A stretch of DNA of 64,000 nt from Weissella confusa (GCA_014332815.1 JACSZT010000002.1:62001-126000); one strand, 5' to 3'. Shown: positions 34,540-44,058, counted from the first letter of the stretch. Made by a program: numbers and translations. Notes: generated by a model not told the origin, from the letters alone.

Positions 34540-35451
34540 TTAAAAGGTAAATACCGTCTTACCTGCCAATGAGGCTTGGCGAGCTGCTGCATGTGCTTCA
34601 CGCAATGCTTCAACTGAGAATGGCTTAATATCCCCAACCTTAACCACAATCTTACCAGCAGCCATGTCATCCAACAACGCTGCCAAGTTTGGACGCTTAC
34701 CATTTTGATAAGTGTGAACCGCGTCAATATCAAACTTGCTAATTGCGTCTTCATCAAAACCAGTCAAGTTACGCAACTTACCGCCTTGCTTCAACACCTT
34801 TGCTGATTGAATGGCAACATCCCCACCAATTGTATCCAACACAGCATCAAAGTCTGACAAGTCATTCTCATAAGCCGTGTGGTAGTCAACAGGCGTTACA
34901 TCCCCCAATGACTTTAGATAGTCAAAGTCAGCTGGCTTGGCCGTCGCATAGACAATTGCACCACGGTTCAAGGCTGCTTGAATGGCAACTGAGCCAACAC
35001 TACCAGCACCACCTTGAATCAAAACCTTTTGACCAGGTTGCACATCCAAATCATCCGTAATCATTTGGTAGCCAGTTGCCGCACCGACAACAGCAGCAAC
35101 TGCGTGGACATCATCAACACCATCTGGCACCTTAGCAACTGCAGATTGACCAACCGGAACTTCTTCGGCATACGTTTGGTGGTGACGCGTTGCAGCAACA
35201 CGATCGCCAACCTTAAAGTCAGTTACTTCTTCCCCAACTGCGATAACTTCACCAACAACACTTGAACCAGGAATCAACGGTAGCTTGTCTGCCTCACCCA
35301 TCAACCCTTGTACAAACTTCACATCATAAGGATCAATTGCAGTTGCATGATTCTTAATCAATACTTGCTTCTTCAAAATCTTAGGCGTGTCGACTTCAAC
35401 TTCCTCAAGTACATCAACATCCCCAAATTCCTTAATTTGTACTGCCTTCAT
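34540..35451 (-). CDS. Zinc-independent MDR-type NADPH:quinone oxidoreductase
   Basis: This 303-residue medium-chain dehydrogenase has 'GSSVVGEVIAVGEEVTDFKVGDRVAA' and the nucleotide-binding 'VLIQGGAGSVGSVAIQAAL'. It lacks zinc-ligand cysteines, as expected for QorA/YhdH-like NADPH-dependent reductases of quinones or enals. The start at 35451 has GGAGGG upstream. Substrate unknown. Confidence 0.85.
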   Translation of the reverse strand: MKAVQIKEFGDVDVLEEVEVDTPKILKKQVLIKNHATAIDPYDVKFVQGLMGEADKLPLIPGSSVVGEVIAVGEEVTDFKVGDRVAATRHHQTYAEEVPVGQSAVAKVPDGVDDVHAVAAVVGAATGYQMITDDLDVQPGQKVLIQGGAGSVGSVAIQAALNRGAIVYATAKPADFDYLKSLGDVTPVDYHTAYENDLSDFDAVLDTIGGDVAIQSAKVLKQGGKLRNLTGFDEDAISKFDIDAVHTYQNGKRPNLAALLDDMAAGKIVVKVGDIKPFSVEALREAHAAARQASLAGKTVFTF

Positions 35452-35556
35452 GATGAAATCCCTCCTTGGTTTGACCAATCTTGATTTGTTGATTTTATTT
35501 TAGCCTCTTTCGTCACGAGTGTGCAAAATAAAGGCATTATTTTTGTCCTGAAAACA

Positions 35557-35591
35557 AAAATGCGTATCGTCACACGGACGATACGCATTTT
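35557..35591 (-). terminator. Intrinsic terminator of the aquaporin gene
   Basis: The stem AAAATGCGTATCGTC / GACGATACGCATTTT is followed by T-rich sequence on the minus strand. Confidence 0.75.
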
Positions 35592-35603
35592 AATGATTGA
35601 TTA

Positions 35604-36308
35604 TTAGTCTTCTTCAGAACCCAAACCAAACTTAGCAACTACGGCTGCCAAAGCGGCACCAACCAATGGACCTACGATGTAGGCACCGATGTTAGTCAAT
35701 GCAGCTGATGAACCGAAGATTGCAAGGAAGGCAGCAGGTGCCAATGAACGAGCAGGGTTCAATGATGCACCAGTTGCTTGCAAACCAAGCATAATCAATG
35801 CAGCCAACGTCAAACCAATGACGAATGGTGCAACTGATGAGATAGCTGCGTTCTTCTTAGCAGTAACCATCAAGACTACCAAGACAAAGATGAACGTCAA
35901 GAATGCTTCGATCAATGAAGCTGACAAGAATGAAATTGGTGACGTAAAGTTCGTTTGACCAAATCCAACTTGCTTAATCGTTGCTGCTGGAGCACCGAAA
36001 GCCTTCATGAATCCCAAAACAACGGCTGAACCTGCAAAGGCACCGATGATTTGTGAAACAACGTAACCCAAGAAATCCATCCATGAGATGCGACCGTTAA
36101 TGGCAGCAGCAAATGAAACAGCTGAGTTAAAGTGACCACCTGAGATTGAACCAAAGGCGTATGCTCCGGCTACAACAGCCAAACCAAAGGCCAAAGCAAC
36201 TGGCAATGGACCAGCTTGAGTTCCGACGAAGACAACAACGCCAGTTCCCATGGCAACCAACATCAACGTTCCGAAGAACTCGGCAAGATACTTGCGCATG
36301 TTTTCCAT
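35604..36308 (-). CDS. MIP-family channel (aquaporin type) with altered first NPA motif
   Basis: This 234-residue protein has six predicted membrane helices. The start KYLAEFFGTLMLVAMGTG is typical of MIP channels. The second pore motif is intact (ASLNPARSLAPA), but the first reads GGHFNSAVSF, with Ser in place of Pro. Short loops favour an aquaporin over a glycerol facilitator. No glycerol kinase is adjacent. Start at 36308 with GGGAG upstream. Confidence 0.85.
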   Translation of the reverse strand: MENMRKYLAEFFGTLMLVAMGTGVVVFVGTQAGPLPVALAFGLAVVAGAYAFGSISGGHFNSAVSFAAAINGRISWMDFLGYVVSQIIGAFAGSAVVLGFMKAFGAPAATIKQVGFGQTNFTSPISFLSASLIEAFLTFIFVLVVLMVTAKKNAAISSVAPFVIGLTLAALIMLGLQATGASLNPARSLAPAAFLAIFGSSAALTNIGAYIVGPLVGAALAAVVAKFGLGSEED

Positions 36309-36434
36309 GATAAAAAACTCCCTTAATTTACATTTGTACGATAACCGTACGAGATTAATAATTTCTGTCCCTACTATATAACACAACCAGTCTTAAATTC
36401 AGCTTTAAGGTTTGGCATTAAAAGAATTTTAAGT

Positions 36435-36773
36435 TTAACGACCAATAATTTTGCTTGCTGCGCGGTCTAGTGCAAGCCAAACATTCATGGCATTTGCCTT
36501 AAATTGCTCAATGTAGCTAGGTTGTTCATCTTCCGGCTTTGCTTCACCTTCATAGGCGTTCCCAATACCGAATACTTGTAGGGCGCGGAAATCCTCATCC
36601 CAACGAACCGTAAAGTAATTACCTTCCATGCGCTCATCGATAATGTCTTGGAAACCTAGCTTTAGTGCTTCCTTAATCACATCATCTTCACTAACTGGGA
36701 AGCCACGCGCTGCCATCAAAGCAACACGGTCAGCCACTTGCGTCATATCTTCTGGGATTGATCCTTCATTCAT
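36435..36773 (-). CDS. Protein of unknown function, 112 residues
   Basis: A soluble, slightly acidic protein with no recognised family. The N-terminal half looks helical (ADRVALMAARGFPVSEDDVIKEALKLGF, reminiscent of a DNA-binding ribbon or helix pair), the C-terminal half has YIEQFKANAMNVWLALDRAASKIIGR. AAGGA ribosome-binding site. It is divergent from nnrE. Confidence 0.6.
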   Translation of the reverse strand: MNEGSIPEDMTQVADRVALMAARGFPVSEDDVIKEALKLGFQDIIDERMEGNYFTVRWDEDFRALQVFGIGNAYEGEAKPEDEQPSYIEQFKANAMNVWLALDRAASKIIGR

Positions 36774-36924
36774 TATGAATAGTCCTTCTTTCCTTCACTT
36801 ACTTTGTGTCAATCTAAACACGCTCCTTAAGACATTTTAGCAGTGACTTGCGATATAATAAACTGTGAACGTCCTAATCGACGTTTTTGCTATTATACCT
36901 ATTAAATTAAGGAGGTTACTTTTC

Positions 36925-37590
36925 ATGGTTGAAGCAGTAACCGCACAAGACATGCAACGATTCGATCGTTACACGATTGAAGAAATTGGTGTGCCCTCAT
37001 TAGTTTTGATGGAGCGCGCCGCAATGTCTGTGATTGATGTTCTCGCAGCTGGGTCATTCGACTTGGCTAACGTCCTCGTCATCGCCGGTTTGGGTAACAA
37101 CGGTGGTGATGGTGTCGCTATTGCTCGTATGTTGACCCAAAAAGGTGTCAACGTTGACCTACTTATCCTAGGTGACGAACACCGCGCGACGGCTAACACA
37201 GCTACCCAATTGAAGATTGCGCGCGGATACGGCATTGAAACACAAAATCGTGTCCGTGATTTCCGTAATTACACGGTTATCGTCGATGCTTTGTTTGGAA
37301 TTGGCCTTTCTAAGCCCGTTCCAAGCAAACTTGGTGATATTATTAAACGAGTGAATGCCGCAAACATTCCAGTGGTCTCAGTTGATGTGCCATCTGGCTT
37401 GCACGCGACAACGGGAGAAATCCTTGGCTCTGCCATTCGTGCCACAGCAACGGTAACCTTTGCCTACCCAAAGCAAGGGTTGCTACAAAACGAAGGTTTG
37501 AAGCGTGCCGGTAACATCTACGTGAAGGATATCGGTATCTATTCACCCGAAGAATTAGCAGCATTTAAGCAGGAAGAGAGTGAGAACTAA
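36925..37590 (+). CDS. nnrE: NAD(P)H-hydrate epimerase
   Basis: This 221-residue YjeF_N domain protein has 'PSLVLMERAA', 'VLVIAGLGNNGGDGVAIARML', 'VIVDALFGIGLSKPVPS' and 'VVSVDVPSGLHATTGE'. It repairs damaged NAD(P)HX. The dehydratase half is absent, so this is the single-domain form. GGAGGT ribosome-binding site. Its stop overlaps the next start (TAATG), giving a translationally coupled pair. Confidence 0.9.
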   Translation: MVEAVTAQDMQRFDRYTIEEIGVPSLVLMERAAMSVIDVLAAGSFDLANVLVIAGLGNNGGDGVAIARMLTQKGVNVDLLILGDEHRATANTATQLKIARGYGIETQNRVRDFRNYTVIVDALFGIGLSKPVPSKLGDIIKRVNAANIPVVSVDVPSGLHATTGEILGSAIRATATVTFAYPKQGLLQNEGLKRAGNIYVKDIGIYSPEELAAFKQEESEN

Positions 37591-39440
37591 TGAATATTGC
37601 ATTGGTCGGAGCTGGTCCTCGAAACTTGACGTTGGTTGAGCGCTTGATGGCGCACGCCAAGAAGACGACTGACCCCGTAGACATTACGTTATACGACCCA
37701 TTCCCAATCGGAGGTCGTGTTTGGAATCCAGATCAAGATCCAACATTTTTGATGAACACTGTGACGCAACAATTGACGTTGTTCACAGATCCATCAGTTC
37801 CTAACCATGCATCTACTGCCCTATACGGACCTAACTTCTACGAGTGGGCTGTAACTTACGGTAAGGAATATGTTAAGATGCACAACTTCGAAAACGAAGC
37901 TTACTTCTTGGACGAGTTGACGCGTATTAACCCTAACCGTTTCACTTCACGTGCCTTGTTTGGTGTGTACTCACAATGGTTCTTTGAACACTTGGGTGCC
38001 CACGTACCAGCTAACGTGACGTTGTCATATGAACGCAAGTCTGTTGCAGACGTTGTGAAGAATGGTGACGAATACACGGTAACTTTGGATGACAATTCAT
38101 CAGTTAAGGCTGATCACGTTGTTATGGCTTTGGGTCACGTTGATAACGACTTGGACGACGAGCAAAAGGTTTTCGCTGCCGCAGCAGATGAAAATGCTGA
38201 CTTGTTGTACGTTGCACCAACGCACCCATCAGAAGCTGACTTGGATGCCGTTCCAGCTCGCGAAAAGGTTGTTTTGCGTGGTTTGGGATTGAGTTTCTTT
38301 GACTACATCGCCAAGTTGACTATCAGCCGTGGCGGTCGCTTCTCTCGTGATAACAACGGTGTTTTGTACTACTTGCCATCAGGTAAGGAACCACACATGA
38401 TTGCCGGTTCTCGCAAGGGATTGCCTATGCACGCCCGCGGTGTTAACCAAAAGGTCGAAGCTGAAGGTTACCAACCAAAGTTCTTTACTAACGAAAACTT
38501 GGACGCCTTGGCTGCAAAGTCAAACGGTCAAGTTTCTTACGATGAATTCTTCACGCTATTGCGTAAGGAATTGGAGTACAAGCACTACCAAAACACGATT
38601 AACGATTTGGGTGTGACTTGGCCATTTAACGCCGGAACGTTTATGAACGCTTTGGCCGAAAGTGACAACTTGAATGAAACTGCCCGTAAGTTTGGTATTT
38701 CCGAAGAATACATCATGGACTGGGAGCGCATTTTGAACCCAGTCAACGATGTTCCTGCAGAAGTTGAATACAGCGACTTCATGATGAACTACCTAACTTG
38801 GGACATCAACGATGCTTACCAAGGTAACAACGACGCGCCATATGCCGGTGCATTCGACATGTTGCGTGACGTTCGTGGTATCATCCGTCACTACTTGGAC
38901 GCTGGTTACTTGTCAGCTGACGAGTACGCCAAGTTCCTTTCAAAGTTCAACCCATTCAACTCATTGATTTCCGTTGGACCTCCTGTCCTACGTGTTGAGC
39001 AAATGCGTGCTTTGATTGAAGCTGGCGTTTTGACGATTGCTGGTCCTGGCTTGGCCGTTACTGTCCAAGATGATCACTACCTAGCAACGGATAACCGTGG
39101 TAACTCATGGACTGTTAACAACCTTGTTGAAGCTCGTTTGTTCTCTGTTTCATTGGCAAACTCAGTTAACCCATTGGTTGCTAACTTGCGTGATCGTGGC
39201 GTTTTGAGCGCTGCAGAATACACGAAGGCCGACGGATCTACTTATGTTGTTGGCGGTACTCGTATGAACAAGGAAACGTTGGTTGTTATCGATGAAAACG
39301 ATAACGAAGTCGACGGCTTGTACGTATGGGGTGTCCCTACTGAAGGTTGGTCATGGTTTACGACGTTCGCACCTCGTTCAGGTGTAAACGACAAGAACTT
39401 GCGTGATGCCGAAAACATCGCACACCACATCTTTGGTTAA
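37590..39440 (+). CDS. FAD/NAD(P)-binding protein
   Basis: This 616-residue protein begins with a dinucleotide-binding loop (MNIALVGAGPRNLTLVERLM) followed by 'YDPFPIGGRVWNPDQDPTFLMNT', matching the FAD-NAD(P)-binding family (NAD_binding_9 type). Partner reactions of these proteins are mostly unknown; coupling to nnrE suggests a role in nicotinamide cofactor chemistry. The codon use is that of a well-expressed gene (AAC, GGT, AAG favoured). Confidence 0.78.
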   Translation: MNIALVGAGPRNLTLVERLMAHAKKTTDPVDITLYDPFPIGGRVWNPDQDPTFLMNTVTQQLTLFTDPSVPNHASTALYGPNFYEWAVTYGKEYVKMHNFENEAYFLDELTRINPNRFTSRALFGVYSQWFFEHLGAHVPANVTLSYERKSVADVVKNGDEYTVTLDDNSSVKADHVVMALGHVDNDLDDEQKVFAAAADENADLLYVAPTHPSEADLDAVPAREKVVLRGLGLSFFDYIAKLTISRGGRFSRDNNGVLYYLPSGKEPHMIAGSRKGLPMHARGVNQKVEAEGYQPKFFTNENLDALAAKSNGQVSYDEFFTLLRKELEYKHYQNTINDLGVTWPFNAGTFMNALAESDNLNETARKFGISEEYIMDWERILNPVNDVPAEVEYSDFMMNYLTWDINDAYQGNNDAPYAGAFDMLRDVRGIIRHYLDAGYLSADEYAKFLSKFNPFNSLISVGPPVLRVEQMRALIEAGVLTIAGPGLAVTVQDDHYLATDNRGNSWTVNNLVEARLFSVSLANSVNPLVANLRDRGVLSAAEYTKADGSTYVVGGTRMNKETLVVIDENDNEVDGLYVWGVPTEGWSWFTTFAPRSGVNDKNLRDAENIAHHIFG

Positions 39441-39460
39441 TAATTAAAGATTAAAAGTAA

Positions 39461-39501
39461 TAGCACCAACTCGCGTAACCATGCGGGTTGGTGCTATTTT
39501 T
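39461..39501 (+). terminator. Intrinsic terminator of the nnrE operon
   Basis: TAGCACCAACTCGC / GCGGGTTGGTGCTA followed by TTTTTG. Confidence 0.8.
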
Positions 39502-39537
39502 GTGCCCAAAACAGCGTCATATCAATTGTTTTCACAT

Positions 39538-39600
39538 TTGCAAAGATTTTCTAAAGGGTGTATATTAGGTTTATCCTAATGTTAGGATAAACCTAATATA
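39538..39600 (+). promoter_or_regulatory. Promoter under a 40-bp palindromic operator
   Basis: TTGCAA (39538-39543), 17 bp, TATATT (39561-39566). Bases 39561-39600 form a 40-bp palindrome broken only at the central TG. It is made of two TTAGG-N5-CCTAA elements (39565-39579 and 39582-39596), which themselves are palindromic. The -10 and start point are inside it, so a repressor is expected to bind here. Confidence 0.75.
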
Positions 39601-39620
39601 AACAAATAGAGGTCATTCTG

Positions 39621-40934
39621 ATGGTTGATGTCTACCAAAAAGAAACCGCCAGGCACGTGATGGTTATCGACTCAAAAAGCTTTTATGCTAGCGTTGAAAG
39701 CGTCGATTTAGGCCTTAACCCCCTCAAGTCGCTCCTAGTTGTTATGAGCCAACAAGAAAACACAAATGGCGGACTTGTCTTAGCCGCCTCACCCCAGGCT
39801 AAAAAAGTACTTGGGGTGTCCAATGTGATGCGTCAGCGCGATGTGCCGCGTGATCCTCGGTTGGCGATTGTCCAACCTCGTATGAATTACTATATTCAAA
39901 AAAACAAACAAATTAATGACATCTATCGGAAGTTTGTCGCTGACGAGGATTTACACATCTATTCAATCGATGAATCATTACTCGACCTAACTGATAGTTG
40001 GCGCTATTTAGAGTCCAAATATCATCGTACCCTGACGGATTACGAAGTTGCCCGCATCATTCAGCAAGAAGTTCGTGACGCAACCGGTATCTATCTAACC
40101 GTCGGCATCGGTGACAATCCGGCGATGGCTAAAATGGCGCTTGATTTAACTGCCAAGCACGCCACCGATTTAATCGGTGAATGGCATTATGAAACCATCC
40201 CCGATGTTTTGTGGCCAATCGAAAAACTTGATGACGTTTGGAGCATTGGCTCACGTACCGCTAAAAAATTACGCCGTTTAGGCATTTTTTCAATGCGTGA
40301 TTTGGCTGCAGCTAACCCCTACCGGCTTAAAGAAAAATTCGGCGTTAAAGGCGTCGAACTTTACGCACTTGCCTGGGGCATTGACCGTAGTTTGATTAAA
40401 CACAAATATCGGCCAAAAGAGAGTTCGTTTAGTAACGGGCAAGTTCTTCCTCGGGACTACGACAATCCGGTCGAAATTGAAGTCGTGATTCGTGAAATTG
40501 GTGAGCAGGTCGCGAGTCGTTTACGTGCCAAAAACGTGGTTGCCAGTCAGATTAGCCTTGGCATCGGCTTTGGTTATCGTGAAACAAATCAAACTCACGG
40601 CTTCGGAGGGCAATTAACGATTGATGCAACCAATCTTAGTTTGCCAATCACCAATGCCCTCCGCGACATTTTTAGACAACATTACGAGGGACAAGTTGTG
40701 CGCAACGTTTACGTCAGTGCCGGTCGTTTAGCACCCGAAGGCGTTGAACAAATCGACCTTTTTACCCCTGTTGTGATTAATACGCGCCAACGAACCATCG
40801 ATACCGTCATTGATGATATCCGTAAAAAATTTGGCGTTGGCGCTGTCTTCAAAAGTTCCAGTGTTGCCGGTGGCACAATGCTTAACCGTATCGGTCTGGT
40901 CGGTGGTCACAACGGAGGAAACGCTTATGGATGA
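39621..40934 (+). CDS. Y-family translesion DNA polymerase (UmuC/UvrX-like)
   Basis: This 437-residue protein has the Y-family palm motifs 'VMVIDSKSFYASVES' and 'IYSIDESLLDLT', a helix-hairpin-helix region (WSIGSRTAKKLRRLGIFSMRDLAAAN) and little-finger domain. This ImpB/MucB/SamB subgroup is typically damage-inducible and paired with a YolD-like gene, as here. GAGGT ribosome-binding site. Control by the palindromic operator is likely. Confidence 0.88.
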   Translation: MVDVYQKETARHVMVIDSKSFYASVESVDLGLNPLKSLLVVMSQQENTNGGLVLAASPQAKKVLGVSNVMRQRDVPRDPRLAIVQPRMNYYIQKNKQINDIYRKFVADEDLHIYSIDESLLDLTDSWRYLESKYHRTLTDYEVARIIQQEVRDATGIYLTVGIGDNPAMAKMALDLTAKHATDLIGEWHYETIPDVLWPIEKLDDVWSIGSRTAKKLRRLGIFSMRDLAAANPYRLKEKFGVKGVELYALAWGIDRSLIKHKYRPKESSFSNGQVLPRDYDNPVEIEVVIREIGEQVASRLRAKNVVASQISLGIGFGYRETNQTHGFGGQLTIDATNLSLPITNALRDIFRQHYEGQVVRNVYVSAGRLAPEGVEQIDLFTPVVINTRQRTIDTVIDDIRKKFGVGAVFKSSSVAGGTMLNRIGLVGGHNGGNAYG

Positions 40935-41304
40935 TGAACATGATATGTTCGAACGGGCAGCCTATTTTTTCAGTCATGATTATCAAGATCGTGGCATGGT
41001 TAAATGGCAGGGGTACTACCTTTCTGACCACACTGAAGACGTTAAAAAGAAGGAAGCCTTAGAATTTGCCCGTCAAAATCGTAAGCGCATGCCAGAAATG
41101 AGCTTAGCTGATATGACTGCCATCATATTCGATGCTTTCGGCCGACACGAAGAAGTAGCCGTGCAAGAAAATTATTCAGATACAGATGGTGCGGTGCCAC
41201 CGATTATAACCGGTTTAGTCACCGGTTATACCGAATCAGACATCATTATCGGCGACACCCGCATACCGTTAGCCAATTTATGGTGGGCACAAAAAACGCA
41301 GTGA
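40927..41304 (+). CDS. YolD-like protein
   Basis: This 125-residue protein overlaps the polymerase gene by 8 bp and has its own GGAGG site. 'DRGMVKWQGYYLSDHTEDVKK' followed by a C-terminal segment 'ITGLVTGYTESDIIIGDTRIPLANLWW' fits the YolD family, which accompanies Y-family polymerases in Firmicutes and is proposed as an accessory subunit. Confidence 0.72.
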   Translation: MDDEHDMFERAAYFFSHDYQDRGMVKWQGYYLSDHTEDVKKKEALEFARQNRKRMPEMSLADMTAIIFDAFGRHEEVAVQENYSDTDGAVPPIITGLVTGYTESDIIIGDTRIPLANLWWAQKTQ

Positions 41305-41330
41305 TTCAATCGCGAATCACTGCGTTTTTC
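41291..41330. terminator. Bidirectional intrinsic terminator
   Basis: ACGCAGTGATTC / GAATCACTGCGT followed by TTTTTC. Confidence 0.75.
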
Positions 41331-41335
41331 ATTAA

Positions 41336-42214
41336 TTAAGCTTCAACCAATTGCTTGGCCAAATAGAAGCAACCTAGAATACCGGCATTATCACCATTCC
41401 CGACCGTTACCAAGTACTTGTCCAAATCATCAACTGGTAGGTAATCTGCCAGTTGTTCAGCAAATGACTTGCGCACCATTGGCAACAATACTTCACGGTG
41501 TGGCACCCCACCACCAAATACAATGCGATCTGGACGCAAAATAACGGTGTATGTAACGGCTGCTTGCGCCAAGTAGTACGCTTCGATTTCCCAGGCCAAG
41601 TGATCATCTGGCAATGACTTAGCCGACTCTTGCCAGCGGTCTTCAATAGCTGGACCGGCTGCCAATCCTTCCAAGCAGTTATCGCCGTGGAACGGGCAGT
41701 GACCAACGTAAGAATCTTGTGGGTGCTTACGCATCATAATATGCCCGGCCTCTGGGTGAGAATTACCACTTAATAACTGCCCATGTTGAATAATACCCGC
41801 TCCGACACCCGTCCCAACGGTTAGATAGACGACATTTTCAACGTCTTTAGCTGCACCTGATACATATTCAGCCCAGCCAGCACCGTTCACATCCGTCGTC
41901 CAGAAGTACGGGATGTCACGCCATGCCTTCATTGCACCGAGAAAATCATATCCCGACCAGCCACGCTTGGGTGTGTCCAAGACATAACCATAGGTACGAC
42001 TATCCGGATTGATATCAATCGGCCCAAACGCCGCAATCCCGATGGCTGCGATGTCATCATAGCGATCAAAGAAATCGATTACTTGTGCAATCGTTCCCGC
42101 ACCGTCCAACGTCGGAAAACTTTCACGTGCGACAACGACATCTGGATTTTCAACCTCTGCTACCGCAACCACAAACTTTGTACCACCTGCTTCAATAGCT
42201 CCCAAAAGTGCCAT
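41336..42214 (-). CDS. ROK-family fructokinase/hexokinase
   Basis: This 292-residue kinase has phosphate-binding 'GAIEAGGTKFVVAVA', 'TVGTGVGAGIIQHGQLLSG' and zinc-site 'HPEAGHIMMRKHPQDSYVGHCPFHGDNCLEGLAAGPAI', the pattern of ROK fructokinases (ScrK/GmuE type). It lies 27 bp after a sugar importer, so it probably phosphorylates the sugar brought in. Exact hexose unknown. Confidence 0.85.
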   Translation of the reverse strand: MALLGAIEAGGTKFVVAVAEVENPDVVVARESFPTLDGAGTIAQVIDFFDRYDDIAAIGIAAFGPIDINPDSRTYGYVLDTPKRGWSGYDFLGAMKAWRDIPYFWTTDVNGAGWAEYVSGAAKDVENVVYLTVGTGVGAGIIQHGQLLSGNSHPEAGHIMMRKHPQDSYVGHCPFHGDNCLEGLAAGPAIEDRWQESAKSLPDDHLAWEIEAYYLAQAAVTYTVILRPDRIVFGGGVPHREVLLPMVRKSFAEQLADYLPVDDLDKYLVTVGNGDNAGILGCFYLAKQLVEA

Positions 42215-42241
42215 AATTTTAATTCCCCCAATTTAAAACAC

Positions 42242-43195
42242 TTACAATACTGACAACTTTGAAATCAAAATTGCCCCGATAATTACCAACACCGTTCCCA
42301 AGAAAATATATCCCATTTGGCGGGTTGTTTTACGTTCACCAAGAATGAAAATAGCGCCGAACGTCCCTACGATAATTCCAGTCTGAGAAAGCGTTGTTGC
42401 TGTTGCTTGCCCCACTTCTGGATTTCCTGTTGAGATGAACATAAAGACGTTTCCAAGTGCCCAAACTAATCCAGTAATAATTTGGCGTGCCGTACCAATC
42501 TTGAAAATGTTGCGCGTCTCCTTGAAGTAAAAGGCCACAATCAGCAAAGCGCCTAGAATTTGTCCAATCGACTGTGGCGCAACAATTGCCGTCATGTAAT
42601 CCAAACCATTATTTTGGTTGTGGATGGCATCTGAAATGTAGCCCCACTTATTCAACAAGTTCGGCAAAACAAAATACATCATAAAGGCCAGCGTAGAGAC
42701 GATGACCGCCGTCACACCACCCTTAAAATCACGTTCTGGGTTGGTTTCGACCGGTGCATTCTTATCGCGTACCGTCGTCAAAAGTGCTCCACCGGTTACT
42801 AACGCGATTGATAGCAATCCAAAGAACCACATGCGACCCGTGTGCCATTCACCCAGCACTGCAGCTGCCATCAAGGCATTTCCAACAATTTGACCAGATG
42901 TCGATAACGGATTTCCAATCGACACCCCTAATTTCTTAAAGCCAATTAGTTGACCAACCTGACCAACTGCCCAGATTAATCCTGAGATAAATCCTACCAA
43001 CCAAATACGTGAATTAAATGCATAATCCATGCCGGCATTCGGAATAACAAAAAATGCCAGTGTACCAAAACCAAGCAAGATGGCCCCAATCGTCATCCCC
43101 ATGATTCCTTGAGCAGCCGTTCCACCAGCCTTGGTGGTCACAATTCCTACTGACCCCCAGGCTAACGCTGGTACCAACGCAATCAATATCGACAT
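42242..43195 (-). CDS. GRP-family (GlcU/RbsU) sugar uptake protein
   Basis: This 317-residue protein has 10 predicted membrane segments, starts 'ALVPALAWGSVGIVTTKAGGTAAQ' and ends 'TTLSQTGIIVGTFGAIFILGERKTTRQMGYIFLGTVLV'. It is paralogous to 31030-31944. It is co-transcribed with the ROK kinase, and a perfect cre box lies 56 bp upstream, so it is subject to catabolite repression. GGAGG ribosome-binding site. Confidence 0.87.
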   Translation of the reverse strand: MSILIALVPALAWGSVGIVTTKAGGTAAQGIMGMTIGAILLGFGTLAFFVIPNAGMDYAFNSRIWLVGFISGLIWAVGQVGQLIGFKKLGVSIGNPLSTSGQIVGNALMAAAVLGEWHTGRMWFFGLLSIALVTGGALLTTVRDKNAPVETNPERDFKGGVTAVIVSTLAFMMYFVLPNLLNKWGYISDAIHNQNNGLDYMTAIVAPQSIGQILGALLIVAFYFKETRNIFKIGTARQIITGLVWALGNVFMFISTGNPEVGQATATTLSQTGIIVGTFGAIFILGERKTTRQMGYIFLGTVLVIIGAILISKLSVL

Positions 43196-43250
43196 GTCAA
43201 TAATTCCTCCTAATCAAAAATTCCTATCAACACGTATTACGCTACTCGTA

Positions 43251-43264
43251 TGAAAACGCTTTCA
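43251..43264. promoter_or_regulatory. cre box upstream of the sugar importer-kinase operon
   Basis: TGAAAACGCTTTCA fits TGWAANCGNTNWCA at every position. Confidence 0.8.
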
Positions 43265-43308
43265 CAAGTTTCATTTTTTAACGAGTCGTCATTTTTCAGA
43301 TAGATGCG

Positions 43309-43355
43309 TAAAAAAGCTGGGTGACATTGACCATTAAATCAATATCATCCAGCTT
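43309..43355 (-). terminator. Intrinsic terminator of the CDF transporter gene
   Basis: The minus-strand AAGCTGGATGATATTGA / TCAATGTCACCCAGCTT is followed by TTTTTACG. Confidence 0.7.
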
Positions 43356-43375
43356 ATTAATTACATATTAATTGT

Positions 43376-43978
43376 TTACTTTTCAAACAATTCTAAACCT
43401 TCACGACCAACGTAAATCGCAAATAGAATTGCTGCCACTGCATCAGCCCACCATAGGCCAAACAATGCCGTTAACACCATACCACCCAACACAAGGCCAG
43501 CTAGCACCGCACAAGTGACGTTACACATCGCATCATCACGCAATGCTTCAGATTGGATGCGATCACCAATGCGACGCTTCATCGTCGTCATGATTGGCAT
43601 CAAGATAACTGACATAATCGCAATAACCAAACCAACGCCACTTTCCGCTGGCATTTCATGGTTAGTCAAATTCATAATTGAGGTAATCAAGACATAGCCC
43701 GATAGCAATAGTAGAATTCCCTTCACCAAACGGCTAGCCGTGCGTTCAACCCGTACCACTGTCTTGGCATCTGCCCCGTTATATTCAGCACGCAAGCGCC
43801 AAATTAAAATGCCACCAGCGACTGTTTCCAGAAATGCATCAAGACCAAATGCAATCAACAAAATTGACCCAGCGTGAATCCCCGCAGACACACCAAGCAC
43901 AAATTCAATCGCCATCCATGCCATTGAAATCACTTCTAATTGAATGCCCCGCGCTAATAATTTCTGTCGTACTTCCAT
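43376..43978 (-). CDS. Cation diffusion facilitator-like membrane protein
   Basis: This 200-residue protein has about five or six membrane segments and 'GSILLIAFGLDAFLETVAGGILIWRLR' and 'SEALRDDAMCNVTCAVLAGLVLGGM', where the Asp/His-type metal sites of CDF transporters would lie. It lacks the usual C-terminal cytoplasmic domain and is shorter than classic CDF proteins. Substrate unknown. Start at 43978 with GGGGAG upstream. Confidence 0.7.
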   Translation of the reverse strand: MEVRQKLLARGIQLEVISMAWMAIEFVLGVSAGIHAGSILLIAFGLDAFLETVAGGILIWRLRAEYNGADAKTVVRVERTASRLVKGILLLLSGYVLITSIMNLTNHEMPAESGVGLVIAIMSVILMPIMTTMKRRIGDRIQSEALRDDAMCNVTCAVLAGLVLGGMVLTALFGLWWADAVAAILFAIYVGREGLELFEK

Positions 43979-44058
43979 TTCATTTTCTCCCCGTTCAATA
44001 CATGTCATTTATTTCATATGTTTATTATAACATAAGTTTGAGAAAAAGTGCACAATTC

